Shown here: positions 23,293 to 30,925 of the stretch, in pieces
Numbering within the stretch: position 1 is the stretch's first letter
Layout: each line of letters begins with the position of its first letter
DNA from: a virus
Virus record (IMG/VR): IMGVR_UViG_3300035670_000085
Span: 35,897-99,896 of that record
DNA: 64,000 nucleotides
Reading direction: 5' to 3' (one strand)
Translations under genes and position numbers: made by a program
The notes under the pieces: generated by a model
The model's database searches: none
What the model was told of the DNA's origin: nothing
What the model saw: the letters and a program-made list of their open reading frames with translations, nothing else

Positions 23293-23976
23293 TCATTTTA
23301 TATTATAAATTTTTTGTGCAATTTTCCTTTTTAATCCAGTAACATATGCTTGAGATTTTTTCATCTCTTTAGCTATATCTTTTTGAACCCATCCATCAAG
23401 AAGTTTTTCTACAAGAAACATTTCTGCTTCGTTGAGAGTTTTTAATTTAGAGTTAAAATCTATTTCATCACATAGCTTTTGAGTGAAATCTTCTTTGGTG
23501 GCTCTAGTAATTCTTTCCACTGTTTTTTGAAAGATATTATTAACACGAGAACTTGTAGCATCTCCCATCACATCATCAAAGTAACATTCACTCACTCCGT
23601 ACTTATAAATTCTATTCCTATTTCCAACATAATCAATTCTAAGTGACATATATGTTTGATAGAACATTTTATTTGTTTTATAACTATGATCTATTCTATT
23701 AATATCAATTTTAGTATTCATATTTTCAAGCATTCTATATTGTAACTCTTCTTTATAATCTTCAACATCTCTACTTCCATCATATGTGTGAAATTCTTTC
23801 CATAATTTAAATGCATATACATCAATAACATCTTTATGTCGATTATTTAATTCTACTATAGCTTTTTGACACATACCACAACTTTTATTAATATTATTTC
23901 CGGGACATTTTTGGCAACGATACATTTTTATCAATTCTTTGTCTGGCATTGTTGTCAAATCAGTATAATAATTCAT
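23293..23976 (-). CDS. sigma-factor-like protein (candidate late sigma)
   Basis: 227 residues. The C-terminus (LNEAEMFLVEKLLDGWVQKDIAKEMKK..., ~180-225) is a region-4 type helix-turn-helix; ~45-130 is helical with KLWKEFHTY...YMSLRIDYVGNR, consistent with a region-2-like core in phage ECF/T4 gp55-type factors. Unusually, residues 21-36 form a CxxC-x8-CxxC zinc site ahead of the core. The window has a distinct plus-strand promoter motif that host sigma would not read, so this is the natural candidate to read it. That link is inference. Confidence 0.7.
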   Translation of the reverse strand: MNYYTDLTTMPDKELIKMYRCQKCPGNNINKSCGMCQKAIVELNNRHKDVIDVYAFKLWKEFHTYDGSRDVEDYKEELQYRMLENMNTKIDINRIDHSYKTNKMFYQTYMSLRIDYVGNRNRIYKYGVSECYFDDVMGDATSSRVNNIFQKTVERITRATKEDFTQKLCDEIDFNSKLKTLNEAEMFLVEKLLDGWVQKDIAKEMKKSQAYVTGLKRKIAQKIYNIK

Positions 23977-23985
23977 ATGATCTCC

Positions 23986-24522
23986 TTATAGTGTTATTAG
24001 TTCAAAAGTTCTATAAATATTTGAATTCTTTCCATCAATAAACATATCATAATTAATCAAATCCATCTCTTCTTTCAATTGCTCATCAAACTCATAACGA
24101 GCATAACCATTATTAAATATCCATTCACATATTTTTTCATCAGATTCAAATTTCTTTAAATTTTCTAAAAAAATTTTCTTATCTTTTTGAGTTAATATTT
24201 TCATTTCATTATCAGATAAAGTTGTTGCTGTATATCCTCCATATTTTTTTGTATTTCTGTCTGGTCTCCAATGCACTTGAATTCCAAAACTTTTTTCTTT
24301 AGAATACCACAAATATCTATCTTCGATATTTGTTTTTTTATTGTCAATAAGCCAATCTATTCCTTTTTTAAGTAAATTTTCATATACTGTAATATCCTCT
24401 CCAACTCTTTCATGATACCTGACAACAGAATGTTCTGTATCATAAATAAAATATCCTTTATATGTCAAGACTTTTTTAAAATATTCTTTTATAGGAAATA
24501 ATGGTTCATATCGAGTTACCAT
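23986..24522 (-). CDS. unknown protein with tag-like N-terminus
   Basis: 178 residues. Begins MVTRYEPLFPIKEYF; RYEPLF resembles RYKPLF of the tagged genes, followed by IKE, but this lies on the early strand. The middle has TEHSVVRYHERVGED, an HxxxRxxER pattern, and a Trp/Arg region (VHWRPDRNTKKYGG). Function unknown; a small nuclease- or toxin-like domain is possible. Confidence 0.65.
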   Translation of the reverse strand: MVTRYEPLFPIKEYFKKVLTYKGYFIYDTEHSVVRYHERVGEDITVYENLLKKGIDWLIDNKKTNIEDRYLWYSKEKSFGIQVHWRPDRNTKKYGGYTATTLSDNEMKILTQKDKKIFLENLKKFESDEKICEWIFNNGYARYEFDEQLKEEMDLINYDMFIDGKNSNIYRTFELITL

Positions 24523-24719
24523 ATTTCCTCCGCTACAATCTCATCACGACATGTTAGATATCGACCAGTAATATAAAAATCTGACCTATTATAATTTGTT
24601 TTCCAGACTTCATTACAATCGATAATACCAGTAATAATATTTTCAGCAGTATCGATCCATTTAGTAGAACTGAATTTTGAATTACAAACCTCAAAAGTAT
24701 GTGTCATTTTACTACTCAT
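24516..24719 (-). CDS. unknown protein
   Basis: 67 residues, beta-rich with three Cys (CNSKF, CNEVW, CRDE). GGAGAG precedes the ATG; the end overlaps the next gene by seven bases. Not recognised. Confidence 0.6.
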   Translation of the reverse strand: MSSKMTHTFEVCNSKFSSTKWIDTAENIITGIIDCNEVWKTNYNRSDFYITGRYLTCRDEIVAEEIW

Positions 24720-24721
24720 TG

Positions 24722-25078
24722 TTACTCTCCTTTTTCTTCTTTATTATTACATTCCTCTTCTTCATTATCATAATCATCTTCTTCCCAATAAATCTCATCC
24801 CCTTTAGTAAAAATCATTTCATATATTTCTTCTTCCATAATATCTAGCAAATCTTCTGGAACTTCCATAAAAAATACTTGATTTTTCATAAAATAAAAAT
24901 GAACTATGTATTCATCAAATTCAGGATCATCTCCACAATCTGAAAATAACGGACTGTCCGGATTATTACATGGTGGAGCCGGTCTTGTTGGAGTAAATCC
25001 TTTAACTTGAATAAGTACATCAAAATTTCCATTATCTAATTTCAAAGAGGAAATAAAATCAAAATCTAATTTTTTCAT
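24722..25078 (-). CDS. acidic protein with TPTRPAPPCNNPDSP motif
   Basis: 118 residues. The stretch GFTPTRPAPPCNNPDSPLF then DPEFDEY (~28-55) is a motif known from many small phage proteins of unknown function (Pro-rich element followed by an acidic strand). The tail is very acidic (residues ~95-118). Directly coupled to the gene upstream. Confidence 0.75.
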   Translation of the reverse strand: MKKLDFDFISSLKLDNGNFDVLIQVKGFTPTRPAPPCNNPDSPLFSDCGDDPEFDEYIVHFYFMKNQVFFMEVPEDLLDIMEEEIYEMIFTKGDEIYWEEDDYDNEEEECNNKEEKGE

Positions 25079-25290
25079 TATTTTACCCTTATTATTTTAT
25101 TTTCGATATTAGCTATTTGACTTTTAATAGCTATGAGATTCTTTTTTAAGGATGGCAAAATACTCCCATAATATTCTTGCATATAAGGAGAAGTAGCATA
25201 GGCTTTTTCTCCTCTTGCATATTCTCTTGCATCATTATAAATAGCAGTATGTTTATCAAGCATTTTGTATAATTTGATTAAATCAGTCAT
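25078..25290 (-). CDS. coiled-coil small protein
   Basis: 70 residues, all helical: MTDLIKLYKMLDKHTAIYNDA, then a second long helix with IANIENKIIRVK. First gene after an early promoter, with AAGGAG ribosome site. Unrecognised. Confidence 0.7.
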   Translation of the reverse strand: MTDLIKLYKMLDKHTAIYNDAREYARGEKAYATSPYMQEYYGSILPSLKKNLIAIKSQIANIENKIIRVK

Positions 25291-25322
25291 ATTAATTCTC
25301 CTTAATCTAATCTAATATATAC

Positions 25323-25356
25323 AATATAATATAATATATAAAAAATGTAAACAACT
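25323..25356 (-). promoter_or_regulatory. sigma70-like promoter
   Basis: Minus strand AAAAAGTTG-TTTACA (25351-25346) with 17 bases to TATATT (about 25328-25323). It lies just after the terminator of the upstream unit and serves the genes from 25290 on. Confidence 0.6.
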
Positions 25357-25368
25357 TTTTTATAAAAA

Positions 25369-25405
25369 TAAAAAAAAGTTCAATTTTTTAGTGTAAATTG
25401 AACTT
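25369..25405 (-). terminator. rho-independent terminator (minus strand)
   Basis: Perfect 10-bp stem AAGTTCAATT/AATTGAACTT (25376-25385 with 25396-25405), 10-base loop, T-run on the minus strand from 25377 downwards. Ends the unit whose last gene is at 25444. Confidence 0.8.
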
Positions 25406-25443
25406 AAAGATTGATATAAAAATTTTTATATATTAAATAAAAA

Positions 25444-25782
25444 TTATTCAATTCCGCATTGAATAGGTCTTCCATATTCATCGAGTTTATACATAACATT
25501 TAGAATCATTTGTTTTTCTGTTTGAGTATGCTTTTTACCATTTTTTATTATTGTAGACGTAACAACATACATAACTTGATTATTTTGACATACTTCAATC
25601 ATTGATACATTTGATTCTAGAATAGCACTAACATCTTGATACATTAGATCTGGATAATTTTTTTCCTCCACAGTATTATTAGTCACATTAGTTATTTTTT
25701 TATTTCCTGTATCATCATCACAGGAGAAATACAAAAAAGATAAACACACTACAATAAAACATAGAAAAATTTGTTTAATCAT
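25444..25782 (-). CDS. lipoprotein
   Basis: 112 residues. Signal MIKQIFLCFIVVCLSFLYFSC with Cys ~21 as the likely lipid site, followed by DDD and an Asn/Thr-rich linker. The mature domain (YPDLMYQDVSAILESNVSMIEV) is small and beta-rich. It may act in lysis (spanin-like) or superinfection exclusion; the sequence does not decide. Confidence 0.7.
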   Translation of the reverse strand: MIKQIFLCFIVVCLSFLYFSCDDDTGNKKITNVTNNTVEEKNYPDLMYQDVSAILESNVSMIEVCQNNQVMYVVTSTIIKNGKKHTQTEKQMILNVMYKLDEYGRPIQCGIE

Positions 25783-26228
25783 TCGACCTCCTTAATATAT
25801 TTAACTTTATTTTTAATAAAAATTTCAATAGCAGTTTGATAAGTATTTTCTCCCAAAATATGAAAAATTAAATTAAGATACATATCAGCATATTCTATAC
25901 CATGGGGAGCAATATCTCTATCAAAATAAATTCTATCACAAATTCCATGTGCTATTTCATGTAAAATTGTTGCTTGATTTTTAGACCATTTAGGAAGTTT
26001 CATAGCTATTGTATAATTATCTTCCAACCACCCATATGCTACATTTCCTTTACTGCAATAAACATGAATGTGTTTTATATTGAATTTTTTAAACCATTTA
26101 TTAGCAAGAATTTCATTAAGAAAAATTTGTATTTCCGATAAATTTTTATAAAATTTCAATTCAGATTTATATTTCCGTCTGAATTGCCTATCAGAGTCAT
26201 ATATTTTTTGTCTTTGAAAGTCTCTCAT
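25779..26228 (-). CDS. small metallopeptidase (SprT/TIGR04338-like)
   Basis: 149 residues. ATILHEIAHGICDRI with HExxH at ~90-94, then APHGIEYADMYLNL at ~107-120 supplying the third His, as in the HExxH...HG.xF family of small putative metallohydrolases. The N-terminal half has a beta hairpin (IHVYCSKGNVAYGWLEDNYTI) that would carry substrate. Coupled by ATGA overlaps to the neighbours. Target unknown. Confidence 0.8.
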   Translation of the reverse strand: MRDFQRQKIYDSDRQFRRKYKSELKFYKNLSEIQIFLNEILANKWFKKFNIKHIHVYCSKGNVAYGWLEDNYTIAMKLPKWSKNQATILHEIAHGICDRIYFDRDIAPHGIEYADMYLNLIFHILGENTYQTAIEIFIKNKVKYIKEVE

Positions 26229-26527
26229 ATTTTATATAATTCATTTAATCTTTTTAAATATGAAGTTGCTCCTGTATCTCCACTTGTATACCATTCTAAT
26301 TCTTTAGCTCTAATAGCTAATTGTCTCAAATCAACAATAAATCTCTTCACTTCATCAAGAATAATTTCTCGTTCCTCATCTGTAGCATCTGATAACAAAT
26401 CATATTTATGATCTGTATCATTCCCATACTTTTCACATATTACTCCATCATTAATAAAATCTCTTTCAATTTCATCTGCAAGATATTCTAAATATCTATA
26501 TTGATATTGATAGTGTCCACCACTCAT
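26225..26527 (-). CDS. MSGGHYQYQY-family protein
   Basis: 100 residues beginning MSGGHYQYQYRYLEYLADEI, a start found in a widespread family of small phage proteins of unknown function. A close paralogue lies at 28408-28887, with DATDEEREIILDEVK(R/S) shared. Helical; Glu-rich. Confidence 0.8.
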   Translation of the reverse strand: MSGGHYQYQYRYLEYLADEIERDFINDGVICEKYGNDTDHKYDLLSDATDEEREIILDEVKRFIVDLRQLAIRAKELEWYTSGDTGATSYLKRLNELYKI

Positions 26528-26529
26528 TG

Positions 26530-27198
26530 TTATATTTCCTCCAATATTACATCCCTCAATTTTAGTTGATTCTTTATTTGAACCATAAAAAATATACCCG
26601 GATCTTTCTTAATAGTTCGCATATCACTTTTTTCTTTCCATAAATCAGTTTTTTCGAACTTTCTATACTCATAATGTCCAATAACATATTTAATAGTCGG
26701 ATATTTTGAAATTAAGTATTCACATAGTTGTACATTTGCAATCATTTGTTCTTGTGTCAAATCATTATATCCAATATTCTCTATTCCAATAGAGCACCAA
26801 TCTAGTCCTATACAATGTCTTCCAATTAACAAATCTGGCATAAGTCTATAAACAGTTCCATCTCGATCAATAATAAATTGAGTACCAACATTTAATCTTC
26901 CATATCTTCGTATATAATTCCAAGATTTATAGTAACGACCTCTTAAAGAATCATCAAAAAAATATTCACGTATATTATCAACAGAATTACTATGATAACG
27001 AGATTCTGTACTGTGAATAACAATAATTTTAGGATCTATTTGAACTTGTGCTTTTCCATATCTAATTCTTGTGTATTCTTTGATGTTTTTAATACGTTGT
27101 TCTGTTACTGGAATAGATTTATCCTCAATAATCAAAGTATCATTTGTTATTGAAGATAAAAATAAGATAGAACTTAAAATAATTAAATACGGTTTCAT
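26530..27198 (-). CDS. N-acetylmuramoyl-L-alanine amidase (endolysin)
   Basis: 222 residues. An Amidase_2/PGRP-type fold that cuts the amide between MurNAc and the stem peptide. Zinc ligands visible: His ~62 (IVIHSTES), His ~175 (VIGHYEYRKF) and Asp ~199 (KKDPG), with GTQFIIDRDGTVYRLM (~105-120), GRHCIG (~126-131) and SIGIENIG (~136-143) typical of the family. The N-terminus (MKPYLIILSSILFLSSI) is a signal or signal-anchor, so export is by the host Sec route rather than by a holin. It sits among early-type minus-strand genes, not the late ones. Confidence 0.85.
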   Translation of the reverse strand: MKPYLIILSSILFLSSITNDTLIIEDKSIPVTEQRIKNIKEYTRIRYGKAQVQIDPKIIVIHSTESRYHSNSVDNIREYFFDDSLRGRYYKSWNYIRRYGRLNVGTQFIIDRDGTVYRLMPDLLIGRHCIGLDWCSIGIENIGYNDLTQEQMIANVQLCEYLISKYPTIKYVIGHYEYRKFEKTDLWKEKSDMRTIKKDPGIFFMVQIKNQLKLRDVILEEI

Positions 27199-27449
27199 TT
27201 CTGTTCTTTACCACGCTTAACTGATTTATTTATACAGTCAGAACAATATAATTCTGGTCCACAATAATCATCATCTAGAGTATATCCAATTATGTTTTTA
27301 CAACCTGTGCCTTGACACTCTAATAGGTGTACTACATTTGGGTTTTCACAATCACATTCAGCTCCCCACAATTTAGAAGGGTATTGTTTTCCACAATTCA
27401 GACAAAGATCTTTGTTTGCGATTTGCTGAAGAGTCTCTTGTTTTGTCAT
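27195..27449 (-). CDS. zinc-binding small protein
   Basis: 84 residues with CLNCGKQYP, CDCENP, CQGTGCKN and CSDCINK: enough Cys pairs for two zinc ribbons. ATGA overlap with both neighbours. Function unknown. Confidence 0.75.
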   Translation of the reverse strand: MTKQETLQQIANKDLCLNCGKQYPSKLWGAECDCENPNVVHLLECQGTGCKNIIGYTLDDDYCGPELYCSDCINKSVKRGKEQK

Positions 27450-27589
27450 ATATCCTCCCTAAGTATTGTTTTGAATAAATAAAGTTCCTGTACATGTTTA
27501 GGAAGTTGTTCCCAATAATCTCTTACATCTAAACTATTTTTGGTTTCCTCACAATATAATTCCCATGCTAATTCTTCTCGTTTTGTCAT
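27446..27589 (-). CDS. 47-residue helical protein
   Basis: ATG 27589 to TGA 27446, overlapping both neighbours by ATGA. MTKREELAWELYCEETKNSL then YWEQLPKHVQELYLF; acidic, helical. Unrecognised. Confidence 0.6.
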   Translation of the reverse strand: MTKREELAWELYCEETKNSLDVRDYWEQLPKHVQELYLFKTILREDI

Positions 27590-27792
27590 ATTATTTTTCT
27601 CCCCTCAAAATAATGTTTTCTACATACTGGACATTGAATATCAATATTGTTATCTAAATCTTCATTGGTGATGAAAACCAACTCATCCTCATAAAGACAA
27701 TGTAATATTTTTCCCTGTGCTATTAACTCATCATGTGTGTATAATTGATAGGTATCACGAATAGAGCATGTTTGTAATTTAAGTTTTTCCAT
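27586..27792 (-). CDS. zinc-knuckle small protein
   Basis: 68 residues. CPVCRKHYF near the end with further Cys at CSIRD and HCLYED. Possibly a nucleic-acid-binding ribbon. ATGA overlap with the 27589 gene. Confidence 0.65.
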   Translation of the reverse strand: MEKLKLQTCSIRDTYQLYTHDELIAQGKILHCLYEDELVFITNEDLDNNIDIQCPVCRKHYFEGRKII

Positions 27793-27807
27793 TATTCTTC
27801 TCCAATA

Positions 27808-28050
27808 TTATAAATTATTTATTATTTTATACAAGTCTTGTTCAAGTTCAGAATTTTCTATACCAGTATGTTGTTCGGCTACATATTTAAAAGCTTCACA
27901 TAATCTCTCATGTATAACACTTTTTAATTTTATCATTAAATCAACACAGGTATCTGCTTGAATATAACTATTTTTTTGAATATTTTCTATAGTTATTTTT
28001 TCAGCATATTCTTCTGCAATTGAAACAAAATCCTGTGTGTAAATTTCCAT
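27808..28050 (-). CDS. helical unknown protein
   Basis: 80 residues, all-helical, acidic (FVSIAEEYAEKITIENIQK). GGAGAA precedes the ATG, inside the end of the upstream gene. No family recognised. Confidence 0.65.
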   Translation of the reverse strand: MEIYTQDFVSIAEEYAEKITIENIQKNSYIQADTCVDLMIKLKSVIHERLCEAFKYVAEQHTGIENSELEQDLYKIINNL

Positions 28051-28199
28051 TATTTTTCTCCAATAAGTATTTCTAAACAGTGTGTTCCAACATCAATGAA
28101 AATATGATAATGATAACCATCATCTGGATTGTGTTTATGTTTAGCAATTGCAAGACCAAACTGTAATTGATCTTCATATTTAATCCATTGCGCTTTCAT
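28050..28199 (-). CDS. 49-residue histidine-rich protein
   Basis: ATG 28199 to TAA 28050. KHKHNPDDGYHYHIFIDVGTH has six His in ~20 residues, which could bind metal, in a beta-hairpin context. ATGA overlap with the upstream gene. Confidence 0.55.
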   Translation of the reverse strand: MKAQWIKYEDQLQFGLAIAKHKHNPDDGYHYHIFIDVGTHCLEILIGEK

Positions 28200-28411
28200 A
28201 TACTTTTACACTCCATTTTAGTAGATTTAAATTGTACACTTTTATAACCAAAATCTTCAGTAAAGGGCATACAATGATACCTTTTGAACTCCCCATCAAA
28301 ATACTCTTTAAAAATGTATTTAGTCGGGACTCGATGTTGAAGATAATAATTATATCCATTAATACCTAAACTAAAAGCAGAAATTAGTGATAATATTATT
28401 AATTTGTTCAT
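28196..28411 (-). CDS. small exported or anchored protein
   Basis: 71 residues. MNKLIILSLISAFSLGINGY is a signal peptide or signal anchor; the rest is beta-rich with two Cys (YHCMPF and MECKS). Unknown. Confidence 0.65.
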   Translation of the reverse strand: MNKLIILSLISAFSLGINGYNYYLQHRVPTKYIFKEYFDGEFKRYHCMPFTEDFGYKSVQFKSTKMECKSI

Positions 28412-28887
28412 ATTTTTTTATTCTCAAATTTCTTCTTTTTTTGATATTGTGAAAAATTATCCGCTGTACAATCCATACATCTTTGAGAAATCAAATCTTC
28501 CCCAGTATAAGAGGTACAATTTTCACAATTTTTTCTATAGGTTGCATTTCCATCCAGTATACGGGCTATTAATCTCTGTTGTTCTTGTATAAAAAGAAAC
28601 CCCTTTTCTCTTAATATTTCAATATAAGAAGTTGACCCATAGTCCCCAGATGTTAGCCACTCAAGTGCTTTTGCACGTTCTGCACAATTCTTTAAATCAA
28701 CAATAAGACTTTTCACTTCATCTAAAATAATTTCTCGTTCTTCATCTGTAGCATCAGAAAGATAGTCATATGTTCTGTTTTCGCCAAAATCACTTTTCAC
28801 AACCCCATCATTAAGAAAATCACGTTCAATCTCGTCTGCAAGACACTCTAAATATCTATATTGGTATTGATAATGTCCACCGCTCAT
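28408..28887 (-). CDS. MSGGHYQYQY-family protein with Cys tail
   Basis: 159 residues. The first ~100 residues parallel the 26225-26527 gene (MSGGHYQYQYRYLECLADEI; SDATDEEREIILDEVK). A ~50-residue extension carries CENCTSY and CMDCTADN, a CxxC...CxxC site like that of the KVYCxxC family. This looks like a duplication followed by fusion to a resident Cys module. Confidence 0.8.
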   Translation of the reverse strand: MSGGHYQYQYRYLECLADEIERDFLNDGVVKSDFGENRTYDYLSDATDEEREIILDEVKSLIVDLKNCAERAKALEWLTSGDYGSTSYIEILREKGFLFIQEQQRLIARILDGNATYRKNCENCTSYTGEDLISQRCMDCTADNFSQYQKKKKFENKKI

Positions 28888-28901
28888 TTTTATATTTCCT
28901 C

Positions 28902-29087
28902 CTATTCTTCATAATCATCTTTTTGTATAAAAACTCTATCTGATATAAATTCTATTGTTTTAATTTCAAAAGAGTAACCTATTTCATTATAAATTACCGC
29001 CTCCGCCTGTGATATACAACTAGCTGCTATCCAGCATACAAGATCATCACTATCATCTGAAGATGCTATAACTTTATATAATTTCAT
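28902..29087 (-). CDS. unknown protein (MKLYKVIASSDDSDD)
   Basis: 61 residues from ATG 29087. The start MKLYKVIASSDDSDD and WIAASCISQAEAVIYNE follow a pattern seen in small phage proteins (strand, acidic turn, WxAxxxxxA helix). A weak echo, MNSYKVIVSSCRES, opens the 30431 gene. Confidence 0.65.
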   Translation of the reverse strand: MKLYKVIASSDDSDDLVCWIAASCISQAEAVIYNEIGYSFEIKTIEFISDRVFIQKDDYEE

Positions 29088-29251
29088 TTTGTTTTCTCCT
29101 CTCCCATAACTTCTAAAAAATATCCACAATACCAATTAGGTTCAACTAGTACATAGTCATAGTCAATATCTAGCCCTTCTATAATTTTTGTACATTGCCC
29201 CATGTAATAAAAATAACAGTTTTTACATTTTAATTCTTTTGGTATTTTCAT
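29084..29251 (-). CDS. 55-residue cysteine protein
   Basis: ATG 29251 to TGA 29084. MKIPKELKCKNCYFYYMGQCTK then VEPNWYCGYF: C-x2-C-x7-C...C. Tandem paralogue of the next gene upstream, joined by ATGA overlaps. Confidence 0.65.
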   Translation of the reverse strand: MKIPKELKCKNCYFYYMGQCTKIIEGLDIDYDYVLVEPNWYCGYFLEVMGEEKTK

Positions 29252-29412
29252 TTTATTCTCTCTTCAACAAAGTCTCCACAAACATAATCTGGTTCTACAA
29301 TGAAAGAAACATGTTGAGTGTAGCGTAAGTCTTCTATTTCGATATGCTTAGTACAACATTTATGATAATAAAAATTACAATTTTTACAACATAATTCTTT
29401 GATAGTTTTCAT
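29248..29412 (-). CDS. 54-residue cysteine protein
   Basis: ATG 29412 to TGA 29248. MKTIKELCCKNCNFYYHKCCTK then VEPDYVCGDF; the same Cys frame as the gene at 29084-29251, so the pair arose by tandem duplication. Confidence 0.65.
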   Translation of the reverse strand: MKTIKELCCKNCNFYYHKCCTKHIEIEDLRYTQHVSFIVEPDYVCGDFVEERIK

Positions 29413-29415
29413 TTT

Positions 29416-29892
29416 TTATTCCATCACTCCACAAGGACTTTCATTTAAAAATACATATCTTTCATATAGTTGATAATAAGATGTTATAGATGAATTCCGT
29501 CCAATAATTACTCCATCCGGATAAATTTCAGTAATTATAAATTTTCCAAATATCTGTGATACTTCATGTTTCATACTCTTATTAAAACAATCATGTCCTA
29601 TAGCAATATAGGAATAATCCAATTTGATACATTTTCCTAATAATTGAGTTTCTGCTTCTTTAAAAGTAAATGGTCGATAAGTTTTTTGTTTTGGAATACG
29701 CCAAGTACCCCTTGTATAACCTTCTGTATTAAAGCTAAATCCGTCTTTAAAGAGAAATTCATCATCTTTAGAAACTACAATAATACTATTATTAGGACAT
29801 CCATATTTAACAAAAATAGCCGACTTCCATTCATTATCTGGCATAATGCATACTTCAACCGTGTCCCCCATTTTTAATTCCTTTTCATTCAT
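29416..29892 (-). CDS. beta-barrel-like unknown protein
   Basis: 158 residues. The start KMGDTVEVCIMPDNEWKSAIFVKYG resembles an SH3/KOW-type barrel; later strands (SQIFGKFIITEIYPDGVIIGR) may form another. Similar to the small 33640 gene in its GDTVE/GDTIE start. Role unknown. Confidence 0.7.
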   Translation of the reverse strand: MNEKELKMGDTVEVCIMPDNEWKSAIFVKYGCPNNSIIVVSKDDEFLFKDGFSFNTEGYTRGTWRIPKQKTYRPFTFKEAETQLLGKCIKLDYSYIAIGHDCFNKSMKHEVSQIFGKFIITEIYPDGVIIGRNSSITSYYQLYERYVFLNESPCGVME

Positions 29893-29910
29893 ATTATTTC
29901 CTCCAATAGA

Positions 29911-30054
29911 TTATTTTTTCTCCTCTAAAATAATATCCCCATCGGGCAATAACGTATACTTTTCAGTATATTGTTCACACGGTTTCTCAATTTCACAATA
30001 TTCACAATCTGCATCATCGTGTACTATTATTTTATAATATTTACAATAGGCCAT
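29911..30054 (-). CDS. 47-residue cysteine protein
   Basis: ATG 30054 to TAA 29911. MAYCKYYKII, then CEYCEIEKPC, acidic end. A further short Cys protein of this cluster; GAGGAAAAT ribosome site. Confidence 0.6.
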   Translation of the reverse strand: MAYCKYYKIIVHDDADCEYCEIEKPCEQYTEKYTLLPDGDIILEEKK

Positions 30055-30125
30055 ATTTTCCTCTTTAAAACAACTAATACCCATTTTTTGTTTCTTCTAA
30101 TTATAATATATATGATTTTAGAAAT

Positions 30126-30431
30126 TTATTTAAAAACATTAATAATCTTTTGAAAAAAAGATGTATGTTTACAATTTATACAATAGACTTTCGGTGTGCT
30201 AGGTATTTTTAAAAAATCTTCAACAGATATTTTTTTAAAATTACTGTCATCAAAAGAATCTATATCATCATAGGTTATATTTTTATAGTATCCATCAAAG
30301 TAAAAACAAGGTTTATTAAGATTCTTAAGAACAAATCTATTGACAAACCAACTATATCCTAATTTAAAAGCATGTTCCTGTATATTGATTGATTCTCTAC
30401 AGGAGCTAACTATAACTTTGTAACTATTCAT
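30126..30431 (-). CDS. unknown protein with KVYCxxC tail
   Basis: 101 residues from ATG 30431. The N-terminal ~80 residues (SINIQEHAFKLGYSW, acidic middle) carry at their end PKVYCINCKHTSFF, the KVYCxxC motif placed C-terminally. This shows the motif is a mobile module. Confidence 0.7.
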   Translation of the reverse strand: MNSYKVIVSSCRESINIQEHAFKLGYSWFVNRFVLKNLNKPCFYFDGYYKNITYDDIDSFDDSNFKKISVEDFLKIPSTPKVYCINCKHTSFFQKIINVFK

Positions 30432-30432
30432 A

Positions 30433-30696
30433 CTATTCCTCATATTCTTTATAATATTCTTCAGCAGCTTTTAATTGCTCTTGAACTTGAGGTTGATTTA
30501 AAAATTGTTGTATATCCTTAATGTGTATACCACCTATTCCATCAATTATTAGATTATCAATGTCAAGATTTTCATATTTTTTAAAGTCTGGGCTTAATCT
30601 TTTTACAGGTATCAATACAAAAACTAAAAACACAACAAACAGAAATATTGATAAACATCCAATAATAAATATAATTTTGTAAATTAATAGTTCCAT
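30433..30696 (-). CDS. single-pass membrane protein
   Basis: 87 residues. Residues ~5-30 form one membrane helix (IIGCLSIFLFVVFLVFVLIPV), followed by a charged helix (QFLNQPQVQEQLKAAEEYYKE). Topology like an inner-membrane spanin, though on an early-type transcript. Confidence 0.65.
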   Translation of the reverse strand: MELLIYKIIFIIGCLSIFLFVVFLVFVLIPVKRLSPDFKKYENLDIDNLIIDGIGGIHIKDIQQFLNQPQVQEQLKAAEEYYKEYEE

Positions 30697-30708
30697 TATA
30701 ACCCCATT

Positions 30709-30924
30709 TTAACAACTCGAATCTAATTTAAGTCTAAAGGCAAATCCCACGAGAAACGAAATTGAGCCTACTATCCGTAAAACTGTCAGAGCATCTGAAT
30801 TTGTAATCCAGAAAGTGAACACACCAATATCCCAAAATATTAAACTACCAACAAGAGCTGGAAGTAAAAATACACTAATTGAACCCACAAAGCATAGGAA
30901 GCCAAAATATATTGCTTTTATCAC
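30709..30924 (-). CDS. small multi-spanning membrane protein
   Basis: About 71 residues from GTG 30924, chosen for AGAGGAG eight bases upstream. Two to three hydrophobic helices (IKAIYFGFLCFVGSISVFLLP, then IVGSISFLVGFAF). Unrecognised. Confidence 0.6.
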   Translation of the reverse strand: MIKAIYFGFLCFVGSISVFLLPALVGSLIFWDIGVFTFWITNSDALTVLRIVGSISFLVGFAFRLKLDSSC

Positions 30925-30925
30925 G

